Below, one piece after another: positions 1 through 8,003 of a stretch of 29,293 bases of DNA. Made by a program: the position numbers and the translations under genes. The stretch comes from an uncultured bacterium. Lineage in GTDB: Bacteria; Cyanobacteriota; Vampirovibrionia; Gastranaerophilales; Gastranaerophilaceae. Position 1 is the first letter of the stretch. Every line of letters begins with the position of its first letter. The stretch is from positions 1 to 29,293 of the forward strand of contig OMVC01000211.1 in NCBI GenBank assembly GCA_900314375.1, written 5' to 3'. The notes beneath the pieces are model-generated. The model was not told where the DNA came from. It searched no databases and saw only the letters and a list, made by a program, of their open reading frames with translations.

Positions 1-1277
1 AAAAAGATAATATTGCAGACAAAAAAGAACAAAACGGTTTAGTAAAAACCGAACCGAATGATGCGAAAAAACTTGAAGATGAAAAAACTCAACAAGCCGA
101 AAAAGACAAAGAAGATAATATTACAGACAAAAAAGAACAAAACGGTTTAGTAAAAACCGAACCAAATGATGCGAAAAAACTTGAAGATGAAAAAACTCAA
201 CAAACCGAAAAAGACAAAGAAGATAATATTGCAGACAAAAAAGAACAAAACGGATTGGTAAAAACCGAACCGAATAACGCACCGGAAGATGAAAATAATC
301 TTATTAAACCGGAAAATAAAGATAAAAATATTGACAATAATGAGCCGCTTACAGATATTGCAGAGCCAACAACAAACACCCAAGAAAATACTGAAACAGG
401 CAGCAAAATAGAAAATACATCTGCCGGACTTAATGTTCTGCCACAACAAATTGCACCGAATAACAATAAACAAGTTCTGGCAAAACCTGAACTTGATACA
501 AACACCACTGAAGATAAAACAAAAGAAAAACTTCCGTCTGATAAACGTCTTGAAAAAACAGAAAATAAATCAGATGAAGAAAAAGTTTTATTAAAGGATA
601 AAAATATAAAAGCAGCAAATAACCTTAACCAGCCGGAAAACAAGGATGAAGATAAAAATTCCGTAAATCCGTCTAAAGTAAAAAATGTTGAGGTAAAATC
701 TAAAGTAGAACCTAAAAAGCCTGAATTCAATCAAGCTCCTCAAAAAGCTTCCGAAACTGAAGTTATACCAATAAAAGACAATGACGGCAGAACTGTTAAT
801 CTTACAAATGACAGAATTCAACCGCATACAAACAAGAAATTTGAAGAAACAAAATTAAAAGATGAAGAAAATTTGAGAAAAACCAAAGAAGACCAAAACA
901 AAAAAGAATTAGCAAAAAATATTAATGATACAAATACCGAAATTCTGAAAGAAGCAATTATTGCACAGATTGAAGGAGTGGTCAACAAAAATGATGATTT
1001 TGAAGGTAAAAATCCGACAGAAACAAATACAATCATCTCAAATCAAATAGACGCAATAAATTCATTAAAACAAAGATTTGCTTCAATTGATGACAGAAGC
1101 GAAAATATCTCTGCATCTGCAACAGTCAATGCAAATCCTAAAGACAGAGTACACACAGATGACAAGGCAGATAAAAAGCTTGCCCGCTTTAATAATGACA
1201 GCATTATTGAATCCAAGAAAAAACGTAAAAAAGTTGTCGCTGTATCAGAAGCTTTTGGCGGAAGTACGAAACGTTAA
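1..1277 (+). CDS. charged low-complexity repeat protein, 5'-truncated
   Basis: The reading frame is open from the window edge (first full codon at 3) to TAA at 1275-1277, so the true start lies upstream. A TTG at 255 exists in frame but sits inside the repeat array and is not a credible start. The protein is very rich in Lys, Glu, Asn and Asp, with few hydrophobic runs and no Cys, and looks disordered. It begins with the 36-residue tandem repeats, continues as non-repetitive charged sequence, and ends in a basic tail (KKRKKVVAVSEAFGG..). I see no catalytic motif and do not recognise the family. It could be a surface, scaffold or secreted protein, but the N-terminus that would show a signal or anchor is missing. 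Confidence 0.8.
   Translation, partial: KDNIADKKEQNGLVKTEPNDAKKLEDEKTQQAEKDKEDNITDKKEQNGLVKTEPNDAKKLEDEKTQQTEKDKEDNIADKKEQNGLVKTEPNNAPEDENNLIKPENKDKNIDNNEPLTDIAEPTTNTQENTETGSKIENTSAGLNVLPQQIAPNNNKQVLAKPELDTNTTEDKTKEKLPSDKRLEKTENKSDEEKVLLKDKNIKAANNLNQPENKDEDKNSVNPSKVKNVEVKSKVEPKKPEFNQAPQKASETEVIPIKDNDGRTVNLTNDRIQPHTNKKFEETKLKDEENLRKTKEDQNKKELAKNINDTNTEILKEAIIAQIEGVVNKNDDFEGKNPTETNTIISNQIDAINSLKQRFASIDDRSENISASATVNANPKDRVHTDDKADKKLARFNNDSIIESKKKRKKVVAVSEAFGGSTKR
6..275 (+). repeat. 108-bp in-frame tandem repeat
   Basis: Two full copies (6-113 and 114-221) and a half copy (222 to about 275) follow one another with a period of exactly 108 bp, that is 36 codons. The copies differ at only a few bases, such as gca/aca at the Ala/Thr codon and gcc/acc near the unit end. 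The array starts at or before the window edge. Each unit encodes a Lys/Glu/Asp/Gln/Asn-rich stretch with the key residues EQNGLVKTEPNDAKKLEDEK. The period is a multiple of three, so copy-number change would keep the frame. Near identity points to recent duplication or gene conversion. Confidence 0.95.
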
Positions 1278-1342
1278 TATTAATATGTTACAAAATTTTA
1301 TAATTTGCTATTTTGATGGCAATTTTTTACCTGTTTGGTTTT

Positions 1343-1351
1343 TGCTATAAT
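1343..1351 (+). promoter_or_regulatory. extended -10 promoter (TGCTATAAT)
   Basis: A consensus TATAAT at 1346-1351 is preceded by TGC, forming an extended -10. The -35 region is only a T-run (about 1323-1328), usual when an extended -10 is present. The predicted start near 1358 leaves about 11 nt of leader before the ATG at 1369. Confidence 0.6.
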
Positions 1352-1368
1352 GACGAAGTAGGTAAATT

Positions 1369-2217
1369 ATGCTTGAAACAATTTCAAACAATTTAACGGA
1401 CAAAAGCAGATATTTTTTGAATTCCGGCAGTGGAATTCAAACTTCGAATGTAAATACACCTAAACCTGCCGCTAAAAATTTGTCAACATCTGATAAATTA
1501 ACAGTATTAGGTACATCAACTATTGCGATGACTCCGATATTAGCTTTCCTTGCACACAGAAAAGGATTTTCACTTAATCCGAAAAATATTATCAAAACAC
1601 CTGTTAAAGATTGGGCATTATTTAAATATAAGCCAAAAAATAAAGTGATAAAATTTGAAGAACCTCAAATTATATCACTTGCATCTGCATCAGTATTAGG
1701 AGGTTATGCAGGCGGAGCTTTAGTTGATGATAAATCAAATTTGAAGGCAAAAAAACGGGAAGTTCTAAACCAATTATTAGGAAACGTTATTGTTCCGATA
1801 TTATGTGTCGGTATGGGTGCAAGAGTTTATAACAAATTTGCGAATACTTTAATAAAAGCAATGCCTAAAATAACCGACACCTCAAAAATAGCAAAATATA
1901 TAAAGCCAAAAACATTCAATAATATAAGTGCAGCTGTTCCTCCGAGTTTAGCAACTTTCATTTCACTGGGAATAGGCATTTTTGCGGGCAACAGAGTTTC
2001 TAATTTAATCAACGAAAAACTTTATCACAAAAAAGTAGATCGCGGAGTAAGAGCAACAGACTTTGCACCGCACGTTGATGATTTGTGTTTAGCAGCAACA
2101 TTAGTGAACAAAAATTCGGCTTTCGGCTCACTTGTAGGCAGAGTTATTCCGCTAGCTTTACTTGTTCCCGGATATAAAACAGGAACAACTCAAGAAAAAG
2201 AAGTCGTTCAAGCTTAA
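1369..2217 (+). CDS. hypothetical multi-pass membrane protein
   Basis: This 282-residue protein has a polar N-terminus (about 45 residues), then several Gly/Ala-rich hydrophobic segments: about 46-64 (LTVLGTSTIAMTPILAFLA), about 103-118 (SLASASVLGGYAGGAL), about 138-153 (LLGNVIVPILCVGMGA), about 200-212 (ISLGIGIFAG) and near 262-272. A polar stretch with DFAPHVDDLCLAATLV lies between the last two. No enzyme motif is visible and I do not know a function. The start at 1369 fits the extended -10 immediately upstream and a weak purine stretch (GAAGTAGG). The downstream peptidase has its own promoter, so co-transcription is not needed. I expect an inner-membrane protein of a lineage-restricted family. 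Confidence 0.8.
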   Translation: MLETISNNLTDKSRYFLNSGSGIQTSNVNTPKPAAKNLSTSDKLTVLGTSTIAMTPILAFLAHRKGFSLNPKNIIKTPVKDWALFKYKPKNKVIKFEEPQIISLASASVLGGYAGGALVDDKSNLKAKKREVLNQLLGNVIVPILCVGMGARVYNKFANTLIKAMPKITDTSKIAKYIKPKTFNNISAAVPPSLATFISLGIGIFAGNRVSNLINEKLYHKKVDRGVRATDFAPHVDDLCLAATLVNKNSAFGSLVGRVIPLALLVPGYKTGTTQEKEVVQA

Positions 2218-2243
2218 AATAGTTAGCAAAAACCGTAAGCTTA

Positions 2244-2252
2244 TGTTATAAT
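2244..2252 (+). promoter_or_regulatory. extended -10 promoter (TGTTATAAT) and strong SD
   Basis: TGT followed by TATAAT at 2247-2252 forms an extended -10. The predicted start is near 2259. It is followed by the Shine-Dalgarno GGGAGAG at 2261-2267, nine bases before the ATG at 2277. Confidence 0.65.
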
Positions 2253-2276
2253 TTTTATACGGGAGAGAATTTTAAT

Positions 2277-3605
2277 ATGAAAAAAACTTTAATAAATTAT
2301 CCATATTTAACACAAGATGTTGAAGTTTATGAAAACGATAACGGACATAAAATTGTTTTAGCACATAAAGAAGGTAATATGGTAAGCGTATCTTCTTGGG
2401 TTAAAACCGGTTCAATAAACGAAGATGATAATAATAACGGTATTTCACACTTCTTGGAACATTTGATGTTTAAAGGAACTCATACGCATAAAGTCGGAGA
2501 ATTTGATAAAATTTTAGAATCAAAAGGAGCAATAGTTAATGCTGCAACCTGGAAAGATTATACTTTCTATTATGTAACATTACCAAAAGGCGAGAATAAC
2601 AAATATTTTGATTTAGCACTTGATTTGCATGCGGATATGATGATGGATCCTGTTTTCCCGTCTGAAGAACTTGGTGCACCGTTTGATATAAATGATTCTA
2701 CAGTAACCGATAAACGCGAACGCCATGTCGTTATTGAAGAAATCAGAATGAGAAAAGACCAACCATGGACTAAAGTTTATAATATTTGTAATAATAATAT
2801 GTACACAGCACATCCTTATAAACGTGATGTTATCGGAACTCCTGAAATTATTTCACAGGTAACAAGAGAAGATATAGATAATTATTACAGAACTTTCTAT
2901 ACTCCTGAAAATGTAACAACTATTGTTGTTGGCGATTTCAACCCTGAAGAAGTCTTGGAGAAAATAAAAGAAAAATTTACCTTCCCGAACAGAATAATAA
3001 AAGAAAAAAGAATAAACAATATTGATACTCCAACTCAAGAAACAAAATACATCGAAACAAAAGCAAATGTCCAAACATCTTATGCAATGTTTGGCTGGCT
3101 CGGTCCAAAAGCAAGCGAAATCAAACATTCTATTTGTCTTGATTTAATAAGCATAATTTTTGGTGACGGCTCAAGCTCAAGATTGCAGCAGGATTTAATA
3201 GAAAAACTCCCCGATAAAATATTTAATATGGTAGGAACTGAACATTATCAATTCAAAGACGGAAACAACTTCTTTATACAAGCAAACTTTAAACCTGAAG
3301 CAAAAGAACAGGCGATAGAACTGTTAAAGAAAGAATTATCGGGGTTACTTGATAACAAAATTACGCAGGAAGAATTGTTAAAATCCAAAAAACGTATCAA
3401 ATCACGTTTTGCCAATGAAGCTGAAACCGTATCGGAAATTGGCGAAAATATCGGCTACTATGAAACGGTATGCGGCAATCTAAAACTTATTGAAGAATAT
3501 TTAAACGATTTAGAAAGTATTACTGTTGAAGATCTGGAAGATACCATTCGCAAATATCTATCAATAAATAATGCCGTAATTTCTGTTTTGGTGCCTAACG
3601 AATAA
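2277..3605 (+). CDS. M16 family zinc metallopeptidase
   Basis: The 442-residue protein is a pitrilysin/insulinase-type peptidase of the processing-peptidase (M16B) size class. The inverted zinc motif HFLEH is at 58-62 (zinc ligands H58 and H62, catalytic base E61). The third ligand is probably in VIEEIRM at about 154-155. The second half carries the FGDGSSSRLQQDLIEK block (about 290-306) typical of the C-terminal M16 domain. The spacing from the zinc motif to the downstream Glu is about 92 residues, longer than the 75 or so usual in the family, because of an extra acidic stretch around residues 133-148. It is probably a cytoplasmic or membrane-associated peptide-degrading enzyme; no signal peptide is seen. 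No partner M16 subunit lies next to it. It is convergent with the next gene, four bases apart. Confidence 0.93.
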   Translation: MKKTLINYPYLTQDVEVYENDNGHKIVLAHKEGNMVSVSSWVKTGSINEDDNNNGISHFLEHLMFKGTHTHKVGEFDKILESKGAIVNAATWKDYTFYYVTLPKGENNKYFDLALDLHADMMMDPVFPSEELGAPFDINDSTVTDKRERHVVIEEIRMRKDQPWTKVYNICNNNMYTAHPYKRDVIGTPEIISQVTREDIDNYYRTFYTPENVTTIVVGDFNPEEVLEKIKEKFTFPNRIIKEKRINNIDTPTQETKYIETKANVQTSYAMFGWLGPKASEIKHSICLDLISIIFGDGSSSRLQQDLIEKLPDKIFNMVGTEHYQFKDGNNFFIQANFKPEAKEQAIELLKKELSGLLDNKITQEELLKSKKRIKSRFANEAETVSEIGENIGYYETVCGNLKLIEEYLNDLESITVEDLEDTIRKYLSINNAVISVLVPNE

Positions 3606-3609
3606 TTTG

Positions 3610-3942
3610 TTATTTTTGTAAAAACGGAACAAAATTTGCTTTATACACATTTGATCCCAATATATGTACTGCCGGTTTTGTATTTTGGTTAACTCTTATT
3701 CCGGCTTTTTCAAATGTTGTATCTTTGAAAATACGCGGTAAAAAATTTAATTCGCCCGAATTGTTCATTTTGTTTATTTCAGAAATGACTGCTTCTTTTT
3801 CTTTTTGTAACAACTCAAGTCTTAAACTATCTACAGTTTTTTCAATCATTTTCGTAATATTGTTCAATCTTGTTTTTAAAGTTTGAAATTTAATTAACCT
3901 GATACTTTCTTTTGTTTGAGGAATAAAATTAATTTTTGACAT
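3610..3942 (-). CDS. hypothetical small coiled-coil protein
   Basis: The 110-residue protein has a basic N-terminus (INFIPQTKES..), a central helical, coiled-coil-prone region of charged and Leu residues (about 20-60), and a C-terminal part with VHILGSNVYKANFVPF. The minus-strand ATG at 3942 follows a purine-rich AGGTAGGT, a plausible Shine-Dalgarno. There is no Cys, signal peptide or membrane span. I do not recognise it. It stands alone, tail to tail with the peptidase gene. Confidence 0.65.
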   Translation of the reverse strand: MSKINFIPQTKESIRLIKFQTLKTRLNNITKMIEKTVDSLRLELLQKEKEAVISEINKMNNSGELNFLPRIFKDTTFEKAGIRVNQNTKPAVHILGSNVYKANFVPFLQK

Positions 3943-4007
3943 ATAGACCTACCTTTTTACACTATTATTAGTAAAAACAACTCGTATATAAAATTGTTTT
4001 ATTAATG

Positions 4008-4013
4008 TATAAT
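4008..4013 (+). promoter_or_regulatory. -10 element TATAAT for the following gene
   Basis: TATAAT at 4008-4013 is directly preceded by TG. The gene downstream at 4094 has a strong Shine-Dalgarno (AAGGAGA, 4081-4087) seven bases before its ATG. This leaves a leader of about 75 nt, AT-rich and without obvious structure. Confidence 0.4.
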
Positions 4014-4093
4014 ATTAAGAAAAATTAATATTACATAATCTGTCAAAATTTCTTTTTACATGTTTATATCCTAATATAAAAAGGAGACAAAAA

Positions 4094-4624
4094 ATGTTTA
4101 TAAATAGCCGGAACAATAATTCAATATCATTTCAGGCAAGAATAAAAATTTCACAACAAAAAAGTCTTAAAAAATTTTATGATGAAATTTTGACAAAAAC
4201 AAATTCCCCGCAAATAAAAAGGATGGAAGAATTGGCAAGCACTGCTTCTACTGTCTCTACCGGTTCTTTATCAATTACTACAGGTTTTGGAGGATATAGC
4301 GCGAGTGCAGGAGCAATGATGCATAGGACTATCTTATCTGACGCCGGAAATGCTGATAATTTACACGCTATTTCAAATAATAATTCTATTGCAAGTTGTA
4401 CTGATTTTTTATTGGACAAAACAGCAAATTTGGTTAACGCAGTAAAAATAGAAGATGGGAGATATTTTGAACAAGATAAAGACGGATTATCACAGTCAAT
4501 AATATCATCTTTAACTTCAGCTTTTGGAGGAATGCTGCAAACACTTGGGGCTTATATTATAAAAAAAGCTCAAAAAACATCACAGAAAATCATAAATAAA
4601 ACTACTAAAAATATTCCTTCATAA
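4094..4624 (+). CDS. hypothetical protein with N-terminal SISFQA peptide
   Basis: The 176-residue protein starts with a short Asn/Ser-rich segment followed by SISFQARIKIS (about 10-20), a small N-terminal peptide shared in form with the protein at 20037-21071. The middle has a Ser/Thr/Gly/Ala-rich stretch (about 50-78, STASTVSTGSLS.. GFGGYSASAGAMM). The C-terminus has a mildly hydrophobic helix (LTSAFGGMLQTLGAYI) and a Lys-rich tail. No enzyme motif is visible. The strong AAGGAGA Shine-Dalgarno fixes the start. The Gly/Ala-rich middle and amphipathic C-terminus could interact with membranes, but this is a guess. Confidence 0.75.
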   Translation: MFINSRNNNSISFQARIKISQQKSLKKFYDEILTKTNSPQIKRMEELASTASTVSTGSLSITTGFGGYSASAGAMMHRTILSDAGNADNLHAISNNNSIASCTDFLLDKTANLVNAVKIEDGRYFEQDKDGLSQSIISSLTSAFGGMLQTLGAYIIKKAQKTSQKIINKTTKNIPS

Positions 4625-4636
4625 AAACCAAATTTG

Positions 4637-4645
4637 TGTTAGCAT
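4637..4645 (+). promoter_or_regulatory. possible extended -10 (TGTTAGCAT) giving a leaderless mRNA
   Basis: TGT plus TAGCAT (4640-4645) lies five bases before the ATG at 4651. If used, transcription would begin at or next to the start codon. The GAGGT between them touches the ATG and is too close to act as a normal Shine-Dalgarno. Confidence 0.35.
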
Positions 4646-4650
4646 GAGGT

Positions 4651-5244
4651 ATGCTCAAAAAAGAACTTGAACAACTGGAAGAAATAAAACAAAAATGTTT
4701 GTCCTGTGAAAAATGTTCATTATGCAAGACAAAAACTAATACTGTTTTTTCCGCAGGAGTTCCAAATTCAAAATTAATGCTTATCGGTGAAGCTCCGGGA
4801 TATTATGAAGATATGAAAGGAGAACCTTTTGTCGGAAAGGCAGGACAATTATTAGACAAAATACTGGGCTGTGTCGGATTTTCACGAAATGAAAATATTT
4901 ATATATGCAATACCCTAAAATGCCGACCACCAGAAAATAGAGACCCGCTTCCCGAAGAAAAAAAAGCCTGTTGGGAATATTTAAAAGCGCAGGTTGATAT
5001 CTTAAAACCACGAATAATATTGCTATGTGGGCGTGTTGCGGTTCAATCTTTTATTGATACCAAATTAGGCATAACAAAATTACGCGGGAAATGGTTTGAA
5101 GGTCCGTATTTTTCAAAAATGATGCCAATATTTCACCCCTCATATTTATTAAGGAACGATTCAAGAGAAAAAGGGTCTCCAAAATGGCTTATGTGGCAAG
5201 ATATAAAAGAGGTACGCAAAATTTACGACCAAATGGAAATTTAA
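4651..5244 (+). CDS. family 4 uracil-DNA glycosylase (4Fe-4S)
   Basis: This enzyme removes uracil from DNA and starts base-excision repair. The 197-residue protein matches the family 4 layout: N-terminal cysteines CEKCSLC (C19 and C22, with C16 and C25 nearby), motif A GEAPG at 46-50 with E47, the FVGKAGQLLDK block at 60-70, a third and fourth cluster cysteine in KCRPPENRDPLP (C91) and KKACWEYL (C107), and motif B HPSYLLR at 162-168. The four Fe-S cysteines, E47 and H162 are all present, so it should be active. A second glycosylase of a different family is encoded at 24606-25325. The gene begins 26 bases after its neighbour and may have its own promoter. Confidence 0.92.
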   Translation: MLKKELEQLEEIKQKCLSCEKCSLCKTKTNTVFSAGVPNSKLMLIGEAPGYYEDMKGEPFVGKAGQLLDKILGCVGFSRNENIYICNTLKCRPPENRDPLPEEKKACWEYLKAQVDILKPRIILLCGRVAVQSFIDTKLGITKLRGKWFEGPYFSKMMPIFHPSYLLRNDSREKGSPKWLMWQDIKEVRKIYDQMEI

Positions 5245-5253
5245 AAATAACTG

Positions 5254-6480
5254 TTAGAACTTATCAACCATAAAGCCTTGAGCTGAAAATTTAGGTTCAT
5301 AAGAATCTATTTCATACATATCAATTTCAGAACTCAAAAAATCGGAATTTGCACCGGTACTATCACCGCTTCTGCGCTTTGCAAATCCGCGTTCGGCATA
5401 AAGGCTTTTTAATTCTTTTTTATATTTATCTTTTCGTTCTATTGCATAGGGAATTAGAATATCATATAAAGCAATTGCTTCTTTGTATTTTCCCATTAAA
5501 TAAAGCATATAAGCTTTGTCGCAATTTATGTAAAATTTATTTCTTTCGTCTTTGTCGTTTATGGAAGCTAACAGCTCATCATAATCGGTCATTACAAAAT
5601 CTGAAACATTATTCTGTATGCTAAATATGGACTTCATCCATAACATTTTGGATTGTTCCATAACAGATAAATTTTTCTTGGTAATAATTTCGTTAAATGT
5701 ATCTATTGCATTTTGAGAACCATATAATTTCTTTTCAAGGAGTAATAAATTTGCAAACCTTATATAATCATTTTGGCCGAAATTTTTACCGCGTTTTTCC
5801 AACCCTGATTTGTAATCTTTTAATGCACCTTCAAAATCTTCTGTCATATATTTTGCATAAGCTTCCATATCGTATATTTTGGGAGTTTTTGGATATATAA
5901 AAGAATAAATTTTTGATATGTTTATTGCTGCTTTAAAATGAGGTTTTTTCAAATTCAAATCAATCTTCATAATACTTGAAATTAACAGGGCAGGTACAAA
6001 AAATAATAATATTAAGATTGCATATTTTGTAATTCGTGAATAAAAACTGTAGTGATATTCTTTTTGTTTTTTCTTGGAAATTTCCGGAGCAAATTCTTCT
6101 AAAACATACTTACCATAATGTGTAAATAAAAATTTAGAATATAGATTTGCACAAATTGTTCTTGCTCCAAAATACAGCGCAATCCATACAATTTCACCTA
6201 AAAGAATTGTCCAAAGATTTACCGTGGTGTGTATTAAAATAAAATAAACCAACAAGGCAATCAACCATCCTGTTGTTCTTAAATGTTTATCAAGTTGAAT
6301 TCGGTATTCTAAAGCTTTTCCCGCTTCAGGCATAGAAAAAGTTTCGGAATACATATATCCGTTTTTGAAAAACAAACAGTAATTCCTAAAAAAGGAATTT
6401 CCTGATTTATCAACATAAAATAACAACGGATTACATAATTTGTTAAACAAATTTTTGATATCAATTTTATTAAACTGCAT
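5254..6480 (-). CDS. membrane-anchored TPR protein
   Basis: The 408-residue protein has two close membrane helices at about 73-105 (GWLIALLVYFILIH.., LLGEIVWIALYFGA) and a third at about 151-170 (ITKYAILILLFFVPALLISS). A C-terminal region of about 200 residues follows with tetratricopeptide-like helical pairs, such as AYAKYMTEDFEGALKDYKSGLEKRG and CDKAYMLYLMGKYKEAIALYDIL. TPR domains bind protein partners, so it probably scaffolds a complex at the inner membrane; the partner is unknown. Its start overlaps the end of the upstream gene by 11 bases, which points to one operon and translational coupling. Confidence 0.8.
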   Translation of the reverse strand: MQFNKIDIKNLFNKLCNPLLFYVDKSGNSFFRNYCLFFKNGYMYSETFSMPEAGKALEYRIQLDKHLRTTGWLIALLVYFILIHTTVNLWTILLGEIVWIALYFGARTICANLYSKFLFTHYGKYVLEEFAPEISKKKQKEYHYSFYSRITKYAILILLFFVPALLISSIMKIDLNLKKPHFKAAINISKIYSFIYPKTPKIYDMEAYAKYMTEDFEGALKDYKSGLEKRGKNFGQNDYIRFANLLLLEKKLYGSQNAIDTFNEIITKKNLSVMEQSKMLWMKSIFSIQNNVSDFVMTDYDELLASINDKDERNKFYINCDKAYMLYLMGKYKEAIALYDILIPYAIERKDKYKKELKSLYAERGFAKRRSGDSTGANSDFLSSEIDMYEIDSYEPKFSAQGFMVDKF

Positions 6481-7135
6481 TACCTGTTAATTCCTTCTCA
6501 AAATTATATACATCAGTAGAAATATTCAAATTTTCGTTTACATCTATTACATCAAGTCCTCTAAACTCATATAGTTTTCTTATTTTTTGCGGATGTTTTT
6601 CGTACTCTCTTGCAATAATTGCACCCAAAACAGCTTCCATGTGTGACATTGGCATCATATTAGACGGAATATTTGAAAATCCCCATTCATATTTTAGTGC
6701 TTGTTGTAAAAATTTGCAATCGGCAGGGGAACGGTCTTTATAACAAGAATTCAAGTGCAGACTTTGTCTTGTCATATAGATATCAAATCTTGAAACGGTT
6801 ATTCCGCGTTGAGTTAATTCATTAAAATATTCACATCCTCTTGTAGAGTGCCTTTGAGTCCAGTTATCACGATTTGGAATATTTTTATTTGTCGCAACAA
6901 ATTGATACGGTTTTGATAAAATTCGCCATTTGCCTTCAAGCATAGTCCTGTCTAAAGGAACCGAGGCGCAAATTTTGGAATTATTTAATGATGAAAAATT
7001 ATCAAAGAAATAAATTATATCATTCATTTTGTACAATTTATCAAGAGTAATTATTTGGTTATCTTCATCAATAACTGCAACCCCCGAATCCATACTCGAA
7101 GTTGACGCTAATGATAGCCCTACATAATAATTCAT
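6470..7135 (-). CDS. hypothetical RNase H-like (DUF429-type) protein
   Basis: The 221-residue protein opens with YVGLSLAST..SMDSGVAVIDEDNQI, a strand-turn-strand start like the RNase H/actin-fold proteins grouped as DUF429. Later it has SVPLDRTM..GKWRI (about 59-72), TQRHSTRGCEYFNEL (about 93-107) and SHMEAVLGAIIAREYE (about 164-179), all compatible with that fold. If the assignment holds it would be a nuclease-like protein, but the full acidic triad is not certain by eye. It sits 35 bases after the methionine aminopeptidase gene and overlaps the following TPR gene by 11 bases, so the three are probably one operon. Confidence 0.6.
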   Translation of the reverse strand: MNYYVGLSLASTSSMDSGVAVIDEDNQIITLDKLYKMNDIIYFFDNFSSLNNSKICASVPLDRTMLEGKWRILSKPYQFVATNKNIPNRDNWTQRHSTRGCEYFNELTQRGITVSRFDIYMTRQSLHLNSCYKDRSPADCKFLQQALKYEWGFSNIPSNMMPMSHMEAVLGAIIAREYEKHPQKIRKLYEFRGLDVIDVNENLNISTDVYNFEKELTGNAV

Positions 7136-7170
7136 ATTTTACCCACTTATTTACTTATTCGTTTACATTA

Positions 7171-7917
7171 TTAAAGTTTTGTAGTAATCAACGGCCCGTC
7201 ATCTGTTGCAATAACAGTATGTTCAAAATGTGCAGACGGTTTTAAATCTTTTGTATAAACTTTCCATCCGTCGGCAGCTACTTCAACATCATCACAACCC
7301 AAATTTAACATCGGTTCAATTGCAATTGCCATATTTGATTTTATTAAAGTATTATCTCCGACGCTGTAATTATACAAAAACGGATCTTCGTGCATAACGT
7401 GCCCGACACCATGCCCGCCGTATTGTCGTACAATACCGTAGCCTTCGCGATTTGCAACTGCTTCTATTGCTTTTGAAATATCGTCTAAAACATTCCCCGG
7501 TCGCATCTGTTCTATACCGGCAAATAAAGATTCTTCCGTTGTTACCATAAGTTTATGAACTTCCGGACTGACTTTTCCGACTTCATAAGACCAAGCACTG
7601 TCACCTACCAAACCCGCATAAGTCGCGCCGACATCTATTGCTATGATATCGCCCTCTTTTAATATTTCATCTTCCGAAGGTATTCCGTGGACAACGTTTT
7701 CATTGATTGACGTACAAATACTTGCAGGAAAACCCGAATAACCTAAAAATGTAGGAATTGCACGATTTTCCTTTATAATTTTCATTGCAATATTATCTAA
7801 TTCTTTTGTAGAAATTCCCGGTTCAACAACTTCCTTCATTTTTTGATGAACAAGAGCAACAATATGCCCTGCATGAACCATTCTTTTTATTTCATCTCTT
7901 GATTTTCTGTTTATCAT
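7171..7917 (-). CDS. map: methionine aminopeptidase type I
   Basis: This cytoplasmic enzyme removes the initiator methionine from new proteins. The 248-residue protein has the five metal ligands of the pita-bread fold: D95 (IDVG), D106 (GDSA), H169 (GGHGVGH), E201 (AIEPML) and E232 (FEHTV), with substrate-binding H77 (VVHGIP) and H176 (MHEDP). The frame is open 12 codons further upstream to 7953. I chose the ATG at 7917 because AGAGGA lies five bases before it and because MINRKSRDEI is the usual family N-terminus. The gene is expected to lead a short operon with the two following minus-strand genes. The hydrogenase terminator just upstream separates it from that cluster. Confidence 0.96.
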   Translation of the reverse strand: MINRKSRDEIKRMVHAGHIVALVHQKMKEVVEPGISTKELDNIAMKIIKENRAIPTFLGYSGFPASICTSINENVVHGIPSEDEILKEGDIIAIDVGATYAGLVGDSAWSYEVGKVSPEVHKLMVTTEESLFAGIEQMRPGNVLDDISKAIEAVANREGYGIVRQYGGHGVGHVMHEDPFLYNYSVGDNTLIKSNMAIAIEPMLNLGCDDVEVAADGWKVYTKDLKPSAHFEHTVIATDDGPLITTKL

Positions 7918-7970
7918 AATAGTTCCTCTGTTTACTACTTTAGCATAAAACAATATTCATAGCAAAATGT

Positions 7971-7999
7971 AAAAGGTCGGATTTTTACTCCGACCTTTT
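7971..7999 (-). terminator. rho-independent terminator of the hydrogenase cluster
   Basis: A perfect 11-bp inverted repeat (7971-7981 with 7989-7999, core GGTCGGA/TCCGACC) with a 7-base loop lies five bases after the hydrogenase stop. Read on the minus strand, the stem ends in UUUU followed by another U-rich stretch. Confidence 0.85.
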
Positions 8000-8003
8000 T
8001 GGA

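Noticed and set aside
1..275. Possible CRISPR array because of regular repeats
   Set aside because: The repeats are 108 bp, directly adjacent with no unique spacers, and encode protein in frame.
197..730. 177-residue antisense frame opposite the charged protein
   Set aside because: It is Ser/Phe/Leu-rich low complexity created by the complement of Lys/Glu/Asn codons, with no ribosome site.
7918..7953. Upstream start for map adding 12 residues
   Set aside because: No Shine-Dalgarno there, the family N-terminus begins at the internal Met, and AGAGGA precedes the ATG at 7917.
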